This document shows, one piece after another, positions 27,548 through 36,613 of a stretch of 64,000 nucleotides of DNA. This DNA comes from Candidatus Eisenbacteria bacterium (GTDB taxonomy: Bacteria; Eisenbacteria; RBG-16-71-46; JACRLI01): the NCBI GenBank assembly GCA_016235265.1, contig JACRLI010000023.1, positions 67,316-131,315 on the forward strand. Direction: 5' to 3'. Position 1 is the first letter of the stretch. Every line of letters starts with the position of its first letter. The notes under the pieces were generated by a model, which was not told where the DNA came from, made no database searches, and worked only from the letters and a program-made list of their open reading frames with translations. The position numbers were made by a program, and so were the translations under genes.

Positions 27548-29634
27548 CGCGGTCCGCGCGCCCGGCGCCCGCCGCGCGGGCGGGCCTCTCCCATGTCGTC
27601 CCCGTCGCCGCGCGGGCGGGCTTCCCCCGCGACGTCCCCGTCGCCGCGCTGGCCGCGCTCTTCGCGGTGGCGCTGATCGTCCGCTTCGTCCACTTCGCGG
27701 GCGTGAGCCAGACCCCGTACTTCCACTACCCGATCATCGACGCCCGCACCTACCACCTGGCGGCGCTGCAGATCGCCGCCGGTCTGGGACACCCGGACCG
27801 GGTGTTCTGGCAGCCCCCGGGCTACCCCTGCATGCTGGGGGCGGTGTACGCGGTCGCGGGCTCCGGCCCGTGGGCCCCCCGCGTGCTGCAGGCCCTGATG
27901 GGCGCGCTCAGCGTGCTGCTGACCGCCGGGATCGGCGCGCGCCTGTTCGGCCGCCGGGTCGGGATCGTCGCGGCGGCCTGCGCCGCGTTCTACCCGCTGC
28001 TGTTCTACTTCGATGGCGAGCTGCTGCCGCCCACGCCCGCCACGCTCTGCCTGCTCGCAGCGCTGGCGCTGGCGCTGCGCGCGGGGGAGGCCGCGCGCCC
28101 GGTCCGCTGGTGGGCCGCCGCGGGCCTCGCGGGCGGGGTGGCCTCGCTGTTCCTCGCCACCTCCGCGCTGGTGGTGGCGGTGATCGCCGCGTTCGCCCGG
28201 CGGCGCGCCCCGGTGGTGCTGCTGGCCGCGGCGCTGGCGGTCGCGCCCGCCACGATTCGGAACGCGGTGAAGGGCGGGGAGTTCGTCCCCATCTCCTCGA
28301 ACGGCGGGATCAACTTCTACATCGGCAACAACGCCCACTACGACAGCACCGTGAATATCCGCCCGGACCGCCACTGGGACCGGATGGTTCGCGAGCCGCG
28401 GGAGTTCGGCATCCTGAGCGCCTCTGGACAGTCCGCGTACTTCACGCGGAAGGGGTTCGCCTTCCTGGGCGCGGATCCCGCCGGGTTCGCCATGCTCCAG
28501 TTGAAGAAGCTCCGGCTGCTGCTCGGGGGGAACGAGGTCCTGCGCAATCACTCCATCTACCCGTTCCGGGAGGCCTCGCCGCTGCTCGCCGCGCTCCTGT
28601 GGAAAGTCCCGGGCCTGGCGTTTCCCTGGGGCCTGCTGGCCCCCCTGGCGCTGGTGGGAGTGTGCGCGCGCTGGCGCGCGGCGCCGCTGGCGGCGGCGGC
28701 GCTGCTGGCGATCGCGGCCTCGGTGGTGGCGTTCTTCGTCACCGCGCGCTACCGCGTTCCGATGGTGCCGCTGATGCTCGTGTTCGCGGTGGAAGGGGTG
28801 CGCTGGTTCGTGCGCGAGGCCGCGGGGCGGGCCCGGCTGCTCGCGGCGGCCGGCGCGGTGGCGGCGCTGCTCGGGGCCAACCTGGGTCAGGGACCGATGC
28901 CCGCGCGCATGAACCCCGACGCCGAGTACAACGTGGCGCTGGGGCTGGGGGATGCCGGCCAGCTGCAGCAGGCCATCCTGCTGTGCCGGTCGGCGCTCGA
29001 GCAGGACCCGGACAGCGAGGAGGGCTGGGTCAACCTCGGGATCTTCGAGGCCCGGCGCGGCGCGGTGCCCGAGGCGGAGATGTGTTTCAGGAATGCCCTG
29101 GAGCTGGAACCTTCCGACCCCGACGCGCTGGGCAACCTGGCCGCGTTGCGCGCCGAGACGGGCCGCATCGATGAAGCCGCCTGGCACTGCCGGCGGGCCC
29201 TGGCACTGTCCCCGGGGCACAAGGGAGCCGGGACCACCCTGGCGATGGTGCTTTCCGCCATGGGCGTGACCGGCACGGATGCGGACACGGGCGTCACCCC
29301 CGTGCATCCCACCGCGGGGCAACTCGCGTCGTGGCGCGCCGAGTCCGCGTCCCGCCCGGACGACCGGGTGCTGATCGGCCGCCTCCTGGCCGGCTACGAG
29401 CTCGGCGGGACCCCGGGTGAGGCGCTCGCGGTGGCGCGGCAGGCTCTCACCCGGCTGCCGCGGGACTTCACGCTGCGGTTCGCGCTGGGCCGCCTCCTGG
29501 TGAACTCCGGCGATGCGGCGGGGGGCGCGGCCGAGCTGCGACGCGCGCTCGCCCTCGGGGGCCCGCTGGCGCGCAGCTGGATCGCCCGCAACCCCGAATT
29601 GGCCGCGGTGAGGGACGCGATCCTCACAAATTGA
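27535..29634 (+). CDS. GT39/ArnT-like membrane glycosyltransferase with TPR tail
   Basis: The protein has about 699 residues if it starts at the TTG at 27535, which overlaps the previous gene by 13 bases. No Shine-Dalgarno is obvious and the start is uncertain. The N-terminal half has a dozen membrane helices. An acidic first loop (YPIIDARTYHLAALQIAAGL), PPGYPCMLGAVYAV and the later FVTARYRVPMVPLMLVFAVE are hallmarks of polyprenol-phosphate-sugar transferases of the PMT/ArnT class. Residues about 460-690 are TPR repeats (GWVNLGIFEARRGAVPEAEM, DALGNLAALRAETGRIDEAA). It probably transfers a sugar from a lipid carrier on the outer face of the membrane. Confidence 0.85.
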   Translation: MAALTRSARPAPAARAGLSHVVPVAARAGFPRDVPVAALAALFAVALIVRFVHFAGVSQTPYFHYPIIDARTYHLAALQIAAGLGHPDRVFWQPPGYPCMLGAVYAVAGSGPWAPRVLQALMGALSVLLTAGIGARLFGRRVGIVAAACAAFYPLLFYFDGELLPPTPATLCLLAALALALRAGEAARPVRWWAAAGLAGGVASLFLATSALVVAVIAAFARRRAPVVLLAAALAVAPATIRNAVKGGEFVPISSNGGINFYIGNNAHYDSTVNIRPDRHWDRMVREPREFGILSASGQSAYFTRKGFAFLGADPAGFAMLQLKKLRLLLGGNEVLRNHSIYPFREASPLLAALLWKVPGLAFPWGLLAPLALVGVCARWRAAPLAAAALLAIAASVVAFFVTARYRVPMVPLMLVFAVEGVRWFVREAAGRARLLAAAGAVAALLGANLGQGPMPARMNPDAEYNVALGLGDAGQLQQAILLCRSALEQDPDSEEGWVNLGIFEARRGAVPEAEMCFRNALELEPSDPDALGNLAALRAETGRIDEAAWHCRRALALSPGHKGAGTTLAMVLSAMGVTGTDADTGVTPVHPTAGQLASWRAESASRPDDRVLIGRLLAGYELGGTPGEALAVARQALTRLPRDFTLRFALGRLLVNSGDAAGGAAELRRALALGGPLARSWIARNPELAAVRDAILTN

Positions 29635-29676
29635 CGCGGATCGGGTCCGCTGATAGTTTGCCCCCGGAGGTGGACC

Positions 29677-30849
29677 TTGACCCTGAGCACCCAGACCGAT
29701 CGCCCGAGCGCCGCGCCATCCCCCGGGGCCGATCCTCGCGCGCCCCTGGTCCGGCCCATCCTCCCGGGGGATCCCGCCGCCGCGCTGCTCTCCCGCGCGG
29801 CGATCATCGTTCCCTTCCACAACGCTGCCCGCACGCTGGGGGACTGCCTCGCCCCGCTCACCGAGTGCGCGGAGTTGGGGGCGGAGCTGCACGTGGTGGA
29901 CGACCTGTCGGTGGACGGATCGGTGGAAGTTACGCGGCGTTTTCCCGCGGCGCGACTGCACCTGCGGGAGTCCCGCGGCTCCAGCGGCGGCGCGCGCAAC
30001 ACCGCCGCGCTGGCCACCCGTCGGGAGCTGCTCATCTTCGTGGACGCTGACGTGGTGGTCCCGGTGCAGGCCGTGGTGACCATGCTGCGCATGCTGGCGG
30101 AGCGGCAGTGCGACGCGGTGATCGGCTGCTACGGCGAGGACCACGACCACGTGGGCCTGATCAGCCAGTACAAGAACCTGTGGATCCGGCGCACCTATCT
30201 CAAGAGCCCGCGCCGCCCGCGCTGGTTCTGGACCGCATTCTGCGGCGTGCGCCGCGACGCATTCCTGGGCGTGGGCGGGTTCAACGAGAGCTACGAGGAC
30301 GCCCGGGGCGGCGTGGACTTCGAGTTCGGGTGGCGGCTCAGCGAGGCGGGCGGCCTGATCCGACTCGAGACCGGCCTGCTGTGCCGGCACCTGAAGCGCT
30401 TCACGCTGCGGGAGCTGCTGTTCAACGACATGATCCGCGCGCGAGGCTACGTGATCCAGGCGCTGTCGCTGCGCGGGCGCAGCCCGATCCGGCCCAACCG
30501 CTTCGCCAACGTGCGGCTGAGCCACCTGCTCTCCGGCGTGGCGGCGGTGGCGGTGCTGGCCGCGTGGGCTCTCGCGCTGGCGGGCGCCTCGGGCGCGCCG
30601 GTGCCGCCCGGCGTGGCGGAGCGCGCGGCGCTCGGATCGCTGCTGGCGTGGCTGGCGCTGCAGTCGAGATTCCTGGCCTACTTCGCCGGCGTGCGCGGGC
30701 CGCTCGGGGCCGCAGCGGTGCTGCCGGTGCTGTTCCTGGATGAGCTCTTCTCGCTGATGGGCGTGGCCCTGGGCCTGGCCGCGTACCTGTCCGGCGAACG
30801 CGCCCCTTTCGGCGGGGGATTCGCGCCGCGCGGGGCCGGGTCGGATTGA
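29677..30849 (+). CDS. Family 2 glycosyltransferase with C-terminal membrane helices
   Basis: The protein has 390 residues. The TTG start has GGAGG six bases upstream. The GT-A fold shows AAIIVPFHNAARTLGDCLAP, HVVDDLSVDGS and the metal-binding DAD at Asp123-Asp125 (FVDADVVVPVQ), then a GGVDFEFGWRL acceptor-side motif. Two to three hydrophobic helices at about 285-375 anchor it to the membrane. It would add a sugar to a lipid carrier or nascent glycan in the cytoplasm. The stop overlaps the start of the next gene (TTGA at 30846-30849), so it is coupled to the TPR membrane protein. Confidence 0.9.
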   Translation: MTLSTQTDRPSAAPSPGADPRAPLVRPILPGDPAAALLSRAAIIVPFHNAARTLGDCLAPLTECAELGAELHVVDDLSVDGSVEVTRRFPAARLHLRESRGSSGGARNTAALATRRELLIFVDADVVVPVQAVVTMLRMLAERQCDAVIGCYGEDHDHVGLISQYKNLWIRRTYLKSPRRPRWFWTAFCGVRRDAFLGVGGFNESYEDARGGVDFEFGWRLSEAGGLIRLETGLLCRHLKRFTLRELLFNDMIRARGYVIQALSLRGRSPIRPNRFANVRLSHLLSGVAAVAVLAAWALALAGASGAPVPPGVAERAALGSLLAWLALQSRFLAYFAGVRGPLGAAAVLPVLFLDELFSLMGVALGLAAYLSGERAPFGGGFAPRGAGSD

Positions 30850-33035
30850 ACGGCGGGGAGGTGCGGGCCGCCCGGGCGTGGCTCGTCCTCGCCACCGCCT
30901 GGCTGGCGGTCCACGCGCTGGCCGGCGCGCTCCCGTTGCGCTGGTGCTGGGGTCTGGGCTCGTGGGCCCTCTATGCCCCGGAGGTCCGCGGCGCGCTCAC
31001 GGTGGCGGGCGCGCTGGCGCTGGCCCTGGCGGGCGTTGCGATTGCGCGTGCGGCCGGCGCCGATGCCGGCACCGCGCCGGGCCCGACGGACTCCGAGGTC
31101 CCGCGGGGCGGTCGCGCCGCCGCGAGACACGGGATCCGCGCGGGCTCCGGCGGCCACCGTGCGAGCCGCCTGCCCGCCCCGGGAATCCGCGAGGGCGATC
31201 CGCCCCGACGCGACACGCGTCGCCTCCTGCTCCTGGCGCCCGTCTTCGCTGCAGCCGCCTGGCTGTGCCGCGACCGCACCCACATCCTCGGCGACGGCCT
31301 CACGCGCCTCGTGGCGTTCCACCGCGAGCACGGCGCGTACAAGGCGCCGCTCGACTACCTGGTGAACTACCGAATCGCGAAGCAACTGGGCGAGGCGCTC
31401 GGCGGCGACCTGGGCCTGGGGCAGGCGCTGATCTCCATCGCCTGCGGCACCGGGGCCCTGCTGCTGCTTCCGGGCCTGCTGCGCGGGGCCGGCGTGCCGC
31501 GCGGGTCCCGGCTGCTGGCCGGCGCGGTGTTCCTGCTTTCCGGCTGGGTGCTGCTCTTCTGCGGCTACTTCGAAGCCTACCCCCTCTACATGTTCCTGCT
31601 GCTGGCGTTCCTGTGGGTCGGGCTGAAGCTGGCGGGCCATGCCGCATCCGCGCTGGCGCTGGTCCCGCTGTGGCTGCTGGCGCTCGGCTCGCACTTCGGC
31701 GCGGTGCTGGTGGCCCCGGCACTGCTGTGGGCCCCGCTGGGGAGGCTGCTGGCGGGTGCCGCGAGCCCGCGTGGCGGGGCGAGCGCGATGGCGCCGCGGT
31801 CCCCGGGCGCGCCCGGCGGGGGCGCGGAGCCCGCGCCGCCCGCCCGCGATTCCCGGGCGCGCTGGCTGGCCTGGGCCGTGATCGCGCTGCTCGCCGTGGT
31901 GGCCGTGGTGGCGCTGTTCTTCGTCCGCGTGGGCCGCTCCACGCAGGGCGTGAGCCTGGCCTGGTTCCTGTTCACGTCGCTGAGCTGGAGCCTGCGCCAG
32001 GCCTTCGACACGCCGGCGCACATGGTGGGGTACTTCACCGGGCGGGCCAACGTGCTGCTGCTGGTGTGGGGCGCCACCGCGGCGCTGCTGCCCTTCGCCG
32101 CCCGCGCGCTTCGTCGCCGGGGCCCGGCCGACGCCGCGCGCGAGGGCTTCCTGGCGCTCGCCGCCCTGGGCGGCCTGGGCGCGCTGGCCTACAACGGCAC
32201 GCTGGGCGCCGGTCGCGACTGGGACCTGCTGGCCGCGTCGCTGGTGCCGGCGCAGCTGTGGCTGCTGGGATGGGCGGCCCGCGGCATGGGGCGCGTCGCG
32301 AGGCCCGTGCTGGCGGCTTCGGCGGCGCTGGCGCTGCTGCACGCGGGACCGTGGGTGGCCTCGCAGGCCAGCCCGGCGCTCGGGCGTGAATGGGTGCTCC
32401 GCCTGTGGGAAGCGGGCCCCGAGCTGGGCAACTTCACCGACCACGAGCGGATCCTGCTGGGGGGCGACCTCATGGATGCCGGGGCCTGGGAGCGCGCCGC
32501 GGTGCTCTACGAGCGGCGCGCTCCGGTGCTGGAGAAGGACGGGCCGCGCCTGCGGGTGCTGGCCGCCCGCGCCTGGCTGGCCGCCCGCCGCCCGGATCGG
32601 GCCGCCCGCGCGTGCGAGGAGGCCTGGCGCGGGGGTCGGCGCAGCGCCCCGCTGGAGAAGCTGGCCGTGGCGCTGATCCTGGATCCCGGGATCCCGGTGG
32701 CCGACTCCGGCCTGGCCTCTCGCGCCCGGGAGCTGGCGCGCGTGGACAGCGCCGGCTCCGGCGGGCGCTTCGAGGAGGTGCTCTCGCGCACGGCGGCGGC
32801 GCTGGAGCGCTGGCCGGGCGAGGCGATGTTCCTCCGCCGCCGCGCGCTGGGCCTGCTGTCGCGAGGCCGCGGGGCGGCGGCGCTGGAGCGCGCGCGCGTC
32901 GCGGCGCCGGCCGATTCCGGCGACGGCGGTGGCTGGAGCGACCTCGCACACGTGTGCGCGCAGCTGGGGCTCGAAGACGAGGCGCGCACCGCGCGCCGCC
33001 GCGCCGCACGAGTGGAGGCGCCGCCGGAGGACTGA
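30846..33035 (+). CDS. Polytopic membrane protein with C-terminal TPR domain (paralogue of 24589)
   Basis: The protein has 729 residues. The TTG start overlaps the upstream stop; a GTG at 30861 is an alternative but has GGGGAG too close. About ten membrane helices are interrupted by a Pro/Arg-rich loop at about 75-120. The shared core CRDRTHILGDGLTRLVAFHR and APLDYLVNYRIAKQLG aligns with the protein at 24589, as does AGRDWDLLAASL. From about residue 540 it is helical and TPR-like (AARAWLAARRPDRAARACEE, WSDLAHVCAQLGLEDEARTA). It is likely a membrane glycosyltransferase or glycan-handling protein of a lineage-specific family. It closes the glycan cluster. Confidence 0.75.
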   Translation: MNGGEVRAARAWLVLATAWLAVHALAGALPLRWCWGLGSWALYAPEVRGALTVAGALALALAGVAIARAAGADAGTAPGPTDSEVPRGGRAAARHGIRAGSGGHRASRLPAPGIREGDPPRRDTRRLLLLAPVFAAAAWLCRDRTHILGDGLTRLVAFHREHGAYKAPLDYLVNYRIAKQLGEALGGDLGLGQALISIACGTGALLLLPGLLRGAGVPRGSRLLAGAVFLLSGWVLLFCGYFEAYPLYMFLLLAFLWVGLKLAGHAASALALVPLWLLALGSHFGAVLVAPALLWAPLGRLLAGAASPRGGASAMAPRSPGAPGGGAEPAPPARDSRARWLAWAVIALLAVVAVVALFFVRVGRSTQGVSLAWFLFTSLSWSLRQAFDTPAHMVGYFTGRANVLLLVWGATAALLPFAARALRRRGPADAAREGFLALAALGGLGALAYNGTLGAGRDWDLLAASLVPAQLWLLGWAARGMGRVARPVLAASAALALLHAGPWVASQASPALGREWVLRLWEAGPELGNFTDHERILLGGDLMDAGAWERAAVLYERRAPVLEKDGPRLRVLAARAWLAARRPDRAARACEEAWRGGRRSAPLEKLAVALILDPGIPVADSGLASRARELARVDSAGSGGRFEEVLSRTAAALERWPGEAMFLRRRALGLLSRGRGAAALERARVAAPADSGDGGGWSDLAHVCAQLGLEDEARTARRRAARVEAPPED

Positions 33036-33236
33036 AGTGGCGCCGGCCACGGCCCGGCCGCGCCGGATTTTCCCCCCCGAAACCCCGCAGACGCCCGATT
33101 TACGTTGGTGCCTCCGCCCCCCGCTTGGTACTCTTCGGCCATTCCCACCCGGCGGCCCGAGCGGGCCGTCCGCGGACATCGTCCTGTCACCCTGATCGCG
33201 CCCGGGCCGAACGCGCCCGCGCGGGGGAGAACGCGG

Positions 33237-35204
33237 TTGAGCAACACCGAGATGAGGTCGTGGACCATCAAGGACAGCGCCGAGAACTACAACGTGGGCG
33301 GCTGGGGCGCTTCCTACTTCGGGATCAACGAGGCGGGCCACGTGGTGGTCACGCCCGCCGGCCCGGAGGGCGGCAGCATCGACCTCTACGAACTGGTGAG
33401 CGACATCCAGAAGCGCGGGCTCGGCATGCCCCTGCTCATCCGGTTCTCCGACATCCTGCACGGACGGATCAAGGAGGTGTTCGGCTGCTTCTCCCGCGCC
33501 ATGGAGGAGTACGGCTACCAGGGCCGCTACCGGGGCGTGTACCCCATCAAGGTCAACCAGCAGAGCCACGTGGTGGAGGAGCTGGTGCGCTTCGGCCGGC
33601 CCTACAACCTGGGGCTCGAGGCCGGTTCCAAGCCCGAGCTGCTGGTGGCCATCGCGCTGCTGGACAACCCCGACGCGCTGTTGATCCTCAACGGGTACAA
33701 GGACGAGGAGTATATCGAGACCGCCCTGCTGGCGCAGAAGCTGGGCCTGCACCCGATCATCGTGATTGACCGCTACCGGGAGCTGGACCTGGTCCTGAGC
33801 GTCTCGCGCCGGCTGGGGATCCGGCCGCGCATCGGGGTGCGCGCCAAGCTCACCACGCGCGGGGCGGGCAAGTGGGTGGAATCCACCGGCGACCGCTCCA
33901 AGTTCGGGCTCACCGCCACCGAGATCGTCCGGCTGCTGGCCTGCCTGCGCGAGAACCAGATGCTCGACTGCGTGGAGCTGGTGCACTTCCACATCGGGTC
34001 GCAGATCTCGGCGATCCGCGCCATCAAGGACGCCATGCGCGAGGCCAGCCGCATCTACGTGGAGCTGGCGCTCTCCGGCGCGGGGCTGAAGTATCTCGAC
34101 GTGGGCGGCGGCCTGGGAGTGGACTACGACGGTTCCCAGACCAACTGGCAGTCATCCACCAATTACTCCACGCAGGAGTACGCCAACGACGTGGTGGCCT
34201 CGGTCATGGACGCGTGCAACGAGCGCGGCGTGCCCCACCCCGATCTGACCAGCGAATCCGGCCGCGCGCTGGTGGCGCACCACTCGCTGCTGGTGTTCAA
34301 CATCCTGGACGTGAACCAGGTGATCCAGGGCCAGGAGCCGCCGCAGCCCAAGGCCGGCGAGCACGCCGTGATCCGCAGCCTCTACGAGACGCTGCGCTCC
34401 ATCAGCCGCAAGAACTTCCTGGAGGCCTACCACGACGCGCTGCAGCTCAAGGAGGAGGCCACCAGCCTGTTCAACCTGGGCTACCTCGACCTCGAAGGGC
34501 GCGCGCGCGTGGAGGAGCTGTTCTGGGCGTGCTGCGAGACAATCTTGAAGATCGTGCGCGACCTGCCGTACGTGCCGGAGGATCTCGACGGCCTGGAAAA
34601 GGGCCTCTCGGACACCTACTACGGCAACTTCTCGGTGTTCCAGTCCGCGCCCGACCACTGGGCGGTGAAGCAGCTGTTCCCCACCATGCCCATCCACCGG
34701 CTCAACGAGCGGCCCACCCGGCGCGGCGTGATCGCCGACCTGACCTGCGACAGCGACGGCAAGGTGGACCAGTTCATTGACCTGCGCGACGTGAAGCACG
34801 TGCTGGAGCTGCACCCGGTGAACGGGGAGCCCTACTACGTCGCCATGTTCATGGTGGGCGCCTACCAGGAGATCCTGGGCGACCTGCACAACCTCTTCGG
34901 CGACACCAACGCCATCCACGTCTCGCTGGACAACCACGGCTACCGGGTGGAGCACGTGGTGGAGGGCGACACGGTGACCGAGGTCCTGGGCTACGTGCAG
35001 TACGACCGCCGCGACCTGCTGCAGCGCCTGCGGCGCGCCAGCGAGGAAGCCCTGCGCGCCAAGCGGCTCAGCTTCGAGGAGTCGGCGCTGCTGATGAAGC
35101 GCTTCGAGGAGGGCCTCTCCGGCTACACCTACCTGGAGGAGCCGGACTCCGAGCCGGTGCTCACGTTCCAGCCGGAGAAGGCGGGCACGGAGGCGGGGAA
35201 GTAA
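33237..35204 (+). CDS. speA: Biosynthetic arginine decarboxylase
   Basis: The protein has 655 residues and converts arginine to agmatine for polyamine synthesis. The TTG start has GGGGAG eight bases before it and precedes the conserved WTIKDSAENYNVGGWGASYF; the ATG five codons later has no ribosome site. The PLP lysine is Lys105 (GVYPIKVNQQSHVVEEL). DVGGGLGVDYDG and TSESGRALVAHH are family motifs. The length is normal (about 630-660). No agmatinase or agmatine deiminase is in the window. It is convergent with the YkgJ-type gene; short GC-rich hairpins lie between (for example CCGCCG..CGGCGG at 35223-35241). Confidence 0.95.
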   Translation: MSNTEMRSWTIKDSAENYNVGGWGASYFGINEAGHVVVTPAGPEGGSIDLYELVSDIQKRGLGMPLLIRFSDILHGRIKEVFGCFSRAMEEYGYQGRYRGVYPIKVNQQSHVVEELVRFGRPYNLGLEAGSKPELLVAIALLDNPDALLILNGYKDEEYIETALLAQKLGLHPIIVIDRYRELDLVLSVSRRLGIRPRIGVRAKLTTRGAGKWVESTGDRSKFGLTATEIVRLLACLRENQMLDCVELVHFHIGSQISAIRAIKDAMREASRIYVELALSGAGLKYLDVGGGLGVDYDGSQTNWQSSTNYSTQEYANDVVASVMDACNERGVPHPDLTSESGRALVAHHSLLVFNILDVNQVIQGQEPPQPKAGEHAVIRSLYETLRSISRKNFLEAYHDALQLKEEATSLFNLGYLDLEGRARVEELFWACCETILKIVRDLPYVPEDLDGLEKGLSDTYYGNFSVFQSAPDHWAVKQLFPTMPIHRLNERPTRRGVIADLTCDSDGKVDQFIDLRDVKHVLELHPVNGEPYYVAMFMVGAYQEILGDLHNLFGDTNAIHVSLDNHGYRVEHVVEGDTVTEVLGYVQYDRRDLLQRLRRASEEALRAKRLSFEESALLMKRFEEGLSGYTYLEEPDSEPVLTFQPEKAGTEAGK

Positions 35205-35294
35205 CGGGGTATCCCCGGGATTCCGCCGGCCGCCACGGCGGCGGAGACGGCCCCGGCTCGCTCCCGGGCCGGGTCGGCGCGGCGCCGGGAGGAC

Positions 35295-35744
35295 CTAGGC
35301 GCTCTCCCTCGCCGTCGCACGGCGCCCGGGGGCCGCGGCCTGCGGCTCGTGCGCCCGGAACCGCCAGTCGATGTTTCGCGAGTCCAGCCACGCGGTGTAC
35401 TCGTCGGCGGTGTGGAACTCGTGCCGGTGTGCCGGCTCCGTGCTCCACACCGGGCATGCATCGGGCTCGTACCGGCGGCACAGGTCGGGACGGCGCTCGT
35501 AGCTGCGGCACAGGTTGTCCTCGCCCAGCTCCCCGCAGCGGGTCTTGAACTCCACGAACCAATCCCCGTCGGGATTCACGTACACGGAAATGTTCTCGTG
35601 CACCAGCATCCAGCGGATCTGGTCGTGCTGCCACTTGGCCTCGGGCCGGTCAATCTCCACGCTCACGTAACGGCAGCAGTGCGCCACGCAGCCGTCGCAG
35701 GTGGGCCGGGTGGATGGCAGAACGGGCAGGTCGAAGGTGTCCAT
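35295..35744 (-). CDS. YkgJ-family cysteine cluster protein
   Basis: The protein has 149 residues. The ATG at 35744 has AAGGGAG upstream; a longer in-frame extension has no conserved content. The cysteines form the CxxC..CC..C..C..C pattern of the zinc- or iron-chelating YkgJ family (CDGCVAHCCRYV, RCGELGEDNLCRSYERRPDLC, YEPDACPVW). The family is widespread and its biochemical role is not established. It is divergent from the zinc-ribbon gene at 35896 across 151 bases. Confidence 0.8.
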   Translation of the reverse strand: MDTFDLPVLPSTRPTCDGCVAHCCRYVSVEIDRPEAKWQHDQIRWMLVHENISVYVNPDGDWFVEFKTRCGELGEDNLCRSYERRPDLCRRYEPDACPVWSTEPAHRHEFHTADEYTAWLDSRNIDWRFRAHEPQAAAPGRRATARESA

Positions 35745-35895
35745 GCGCTCCCTTGTGGGTGTCGGGTCCGGGTTGGGCCGATCAGGCCTGGTTGCCGCCC
35801 GTGATGATGCCACAGGCACGCGGTTCGCGTCACGCCCCGGATGCGGTAGAATCCACCCGAACCAGGCAGAATCGTCCGCCACGGGAGGAGTCGCC

Positions 35896-36606
35896 ATGAC
35901 CCTGATCCAGTTCACCGAGAACTACGACGACCTGTCCACCGACATGGGCTTCCAGTTCGACTTCAAGTGCGATCGCTGCGGCAACGGCTACAAGTCGGCC
36001 TTCAAGCCTTCCATGACGGGCATGGCCGGCGGCTTCCTGCGCGCCGCGGGCAGCATCTTCGGCGGGGTCATCGGCAGCGCCGGCCACAGCGCCTACGAGG
36101 TGCAGAAGGCCATCGGCGGGCCGCAGCACGACGCGGCGCTCAAGGAGGCGGTGGAGGAGGGGCGCAAGGTCTTCAAGCAGTGCAAGCGCTGCGGCAAGTG
36201 GGTGTGCCCCGAGGTGTGCTGGAATCCCAAGCACGGCCAGTGCAAGAACTGCTCGCCGGACCTGGAGCAGGAAATGGCCGCGGCCCAGGCCGGGGCCGCC
36301 GTGGAACAGATGCAGGAGAAGGTGAAGTCCACGGACTACACCCGAGACCTCAACGTGAGCCGCGTGGCCAGCATGGAGTGCCCCAAGTGCGGCTCCGAGA
36401 CCCGCGGAGCCAAGTTCTGTCCCAACTGCGGCACGGTGATTTCGCCCAAGGTGGAGTGCCCCAAGTGCGGTACGCAGGTGAACGAGGGGGTGAAGTTCTG
36501 CCCCGAATGCGGCACCTCCATGGCGCCCTCCAACAAGTGCGTGAAGTGCGGCACCGAGCACGAGACCGGCGCCAAGTTCTGCCCGTCCTGCGGACAGAAG
36601 CTGTAG
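35896..36606 (+). CDS. Multi-zinc-ribbon protein
   Basis: The protein has 236 residues. The ATG has GGGAGGAG five bases upstream. Five CxxC..CxxC-type modules are visible: CDRCG near residue 26 with a later partner, CKRCGKWVCPEVC and CKNC in the middle, then three tidy double-knuckle ribbons at the C-terminus (CPKCGSETRGAKFCPNCG, CPKCGTQVNEGVKFCPECG, CVKCGTEHETGAKFCPSCG). A glycine-rich hydrophobic patch at about 42-65 (GGFLRAAGSIFGGVIGSAG) could contact a membrane or partner. Such proteins usually act as scaffolds or nucleic-acid or protein binders. The next gene begins eight bases later and is probably its functional partner. Confidence 0.8.
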   Translation: MTLIQFTENYDDLSTDMGFQFDFKCDRCGNGYKSAFKPSMTGMAGGFLRAAGSIFGGVIGSAGHSAYEVQKAIGGPQHDAALKEAVEEGRKVFKQCKRCGKWVCPEVCWNPKHGQCKNCSPDLEQEMAAAQAGAAVEQMQEKVKSTDYTRDLNVSRVASMECPKCGSETRGAKFCPNCGTVISPKVECPKCGTQVNEGVKFCPECGTSMAPSNKCVKCGTEHETGAKFCPSCGQKL

Positions 36607-36613
36607 GCCCGCG

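Noticed and set aside
29631..29659. Promoter TTGACG with TAGTTT ahead of the family 2 glycosyltransferase
   Set aside because: The start point would fall on the ribosome site at 29666-29670, leaving no usable leader, and the -10 is poor.
27058..30525. 1155-codon minus-strand open frame across the glycan cluster
   Set aside because: It is antisense to three well-supported genes with ribosome sites, and its composition is that of a shadow frame.
33099..33134. Promoter of speA (TTGGTG with TACTCT)
   Set aside because: Too few consensus positions to list as a feature; the real promoter is probably in 33036-33236 but cannot be pinned down.
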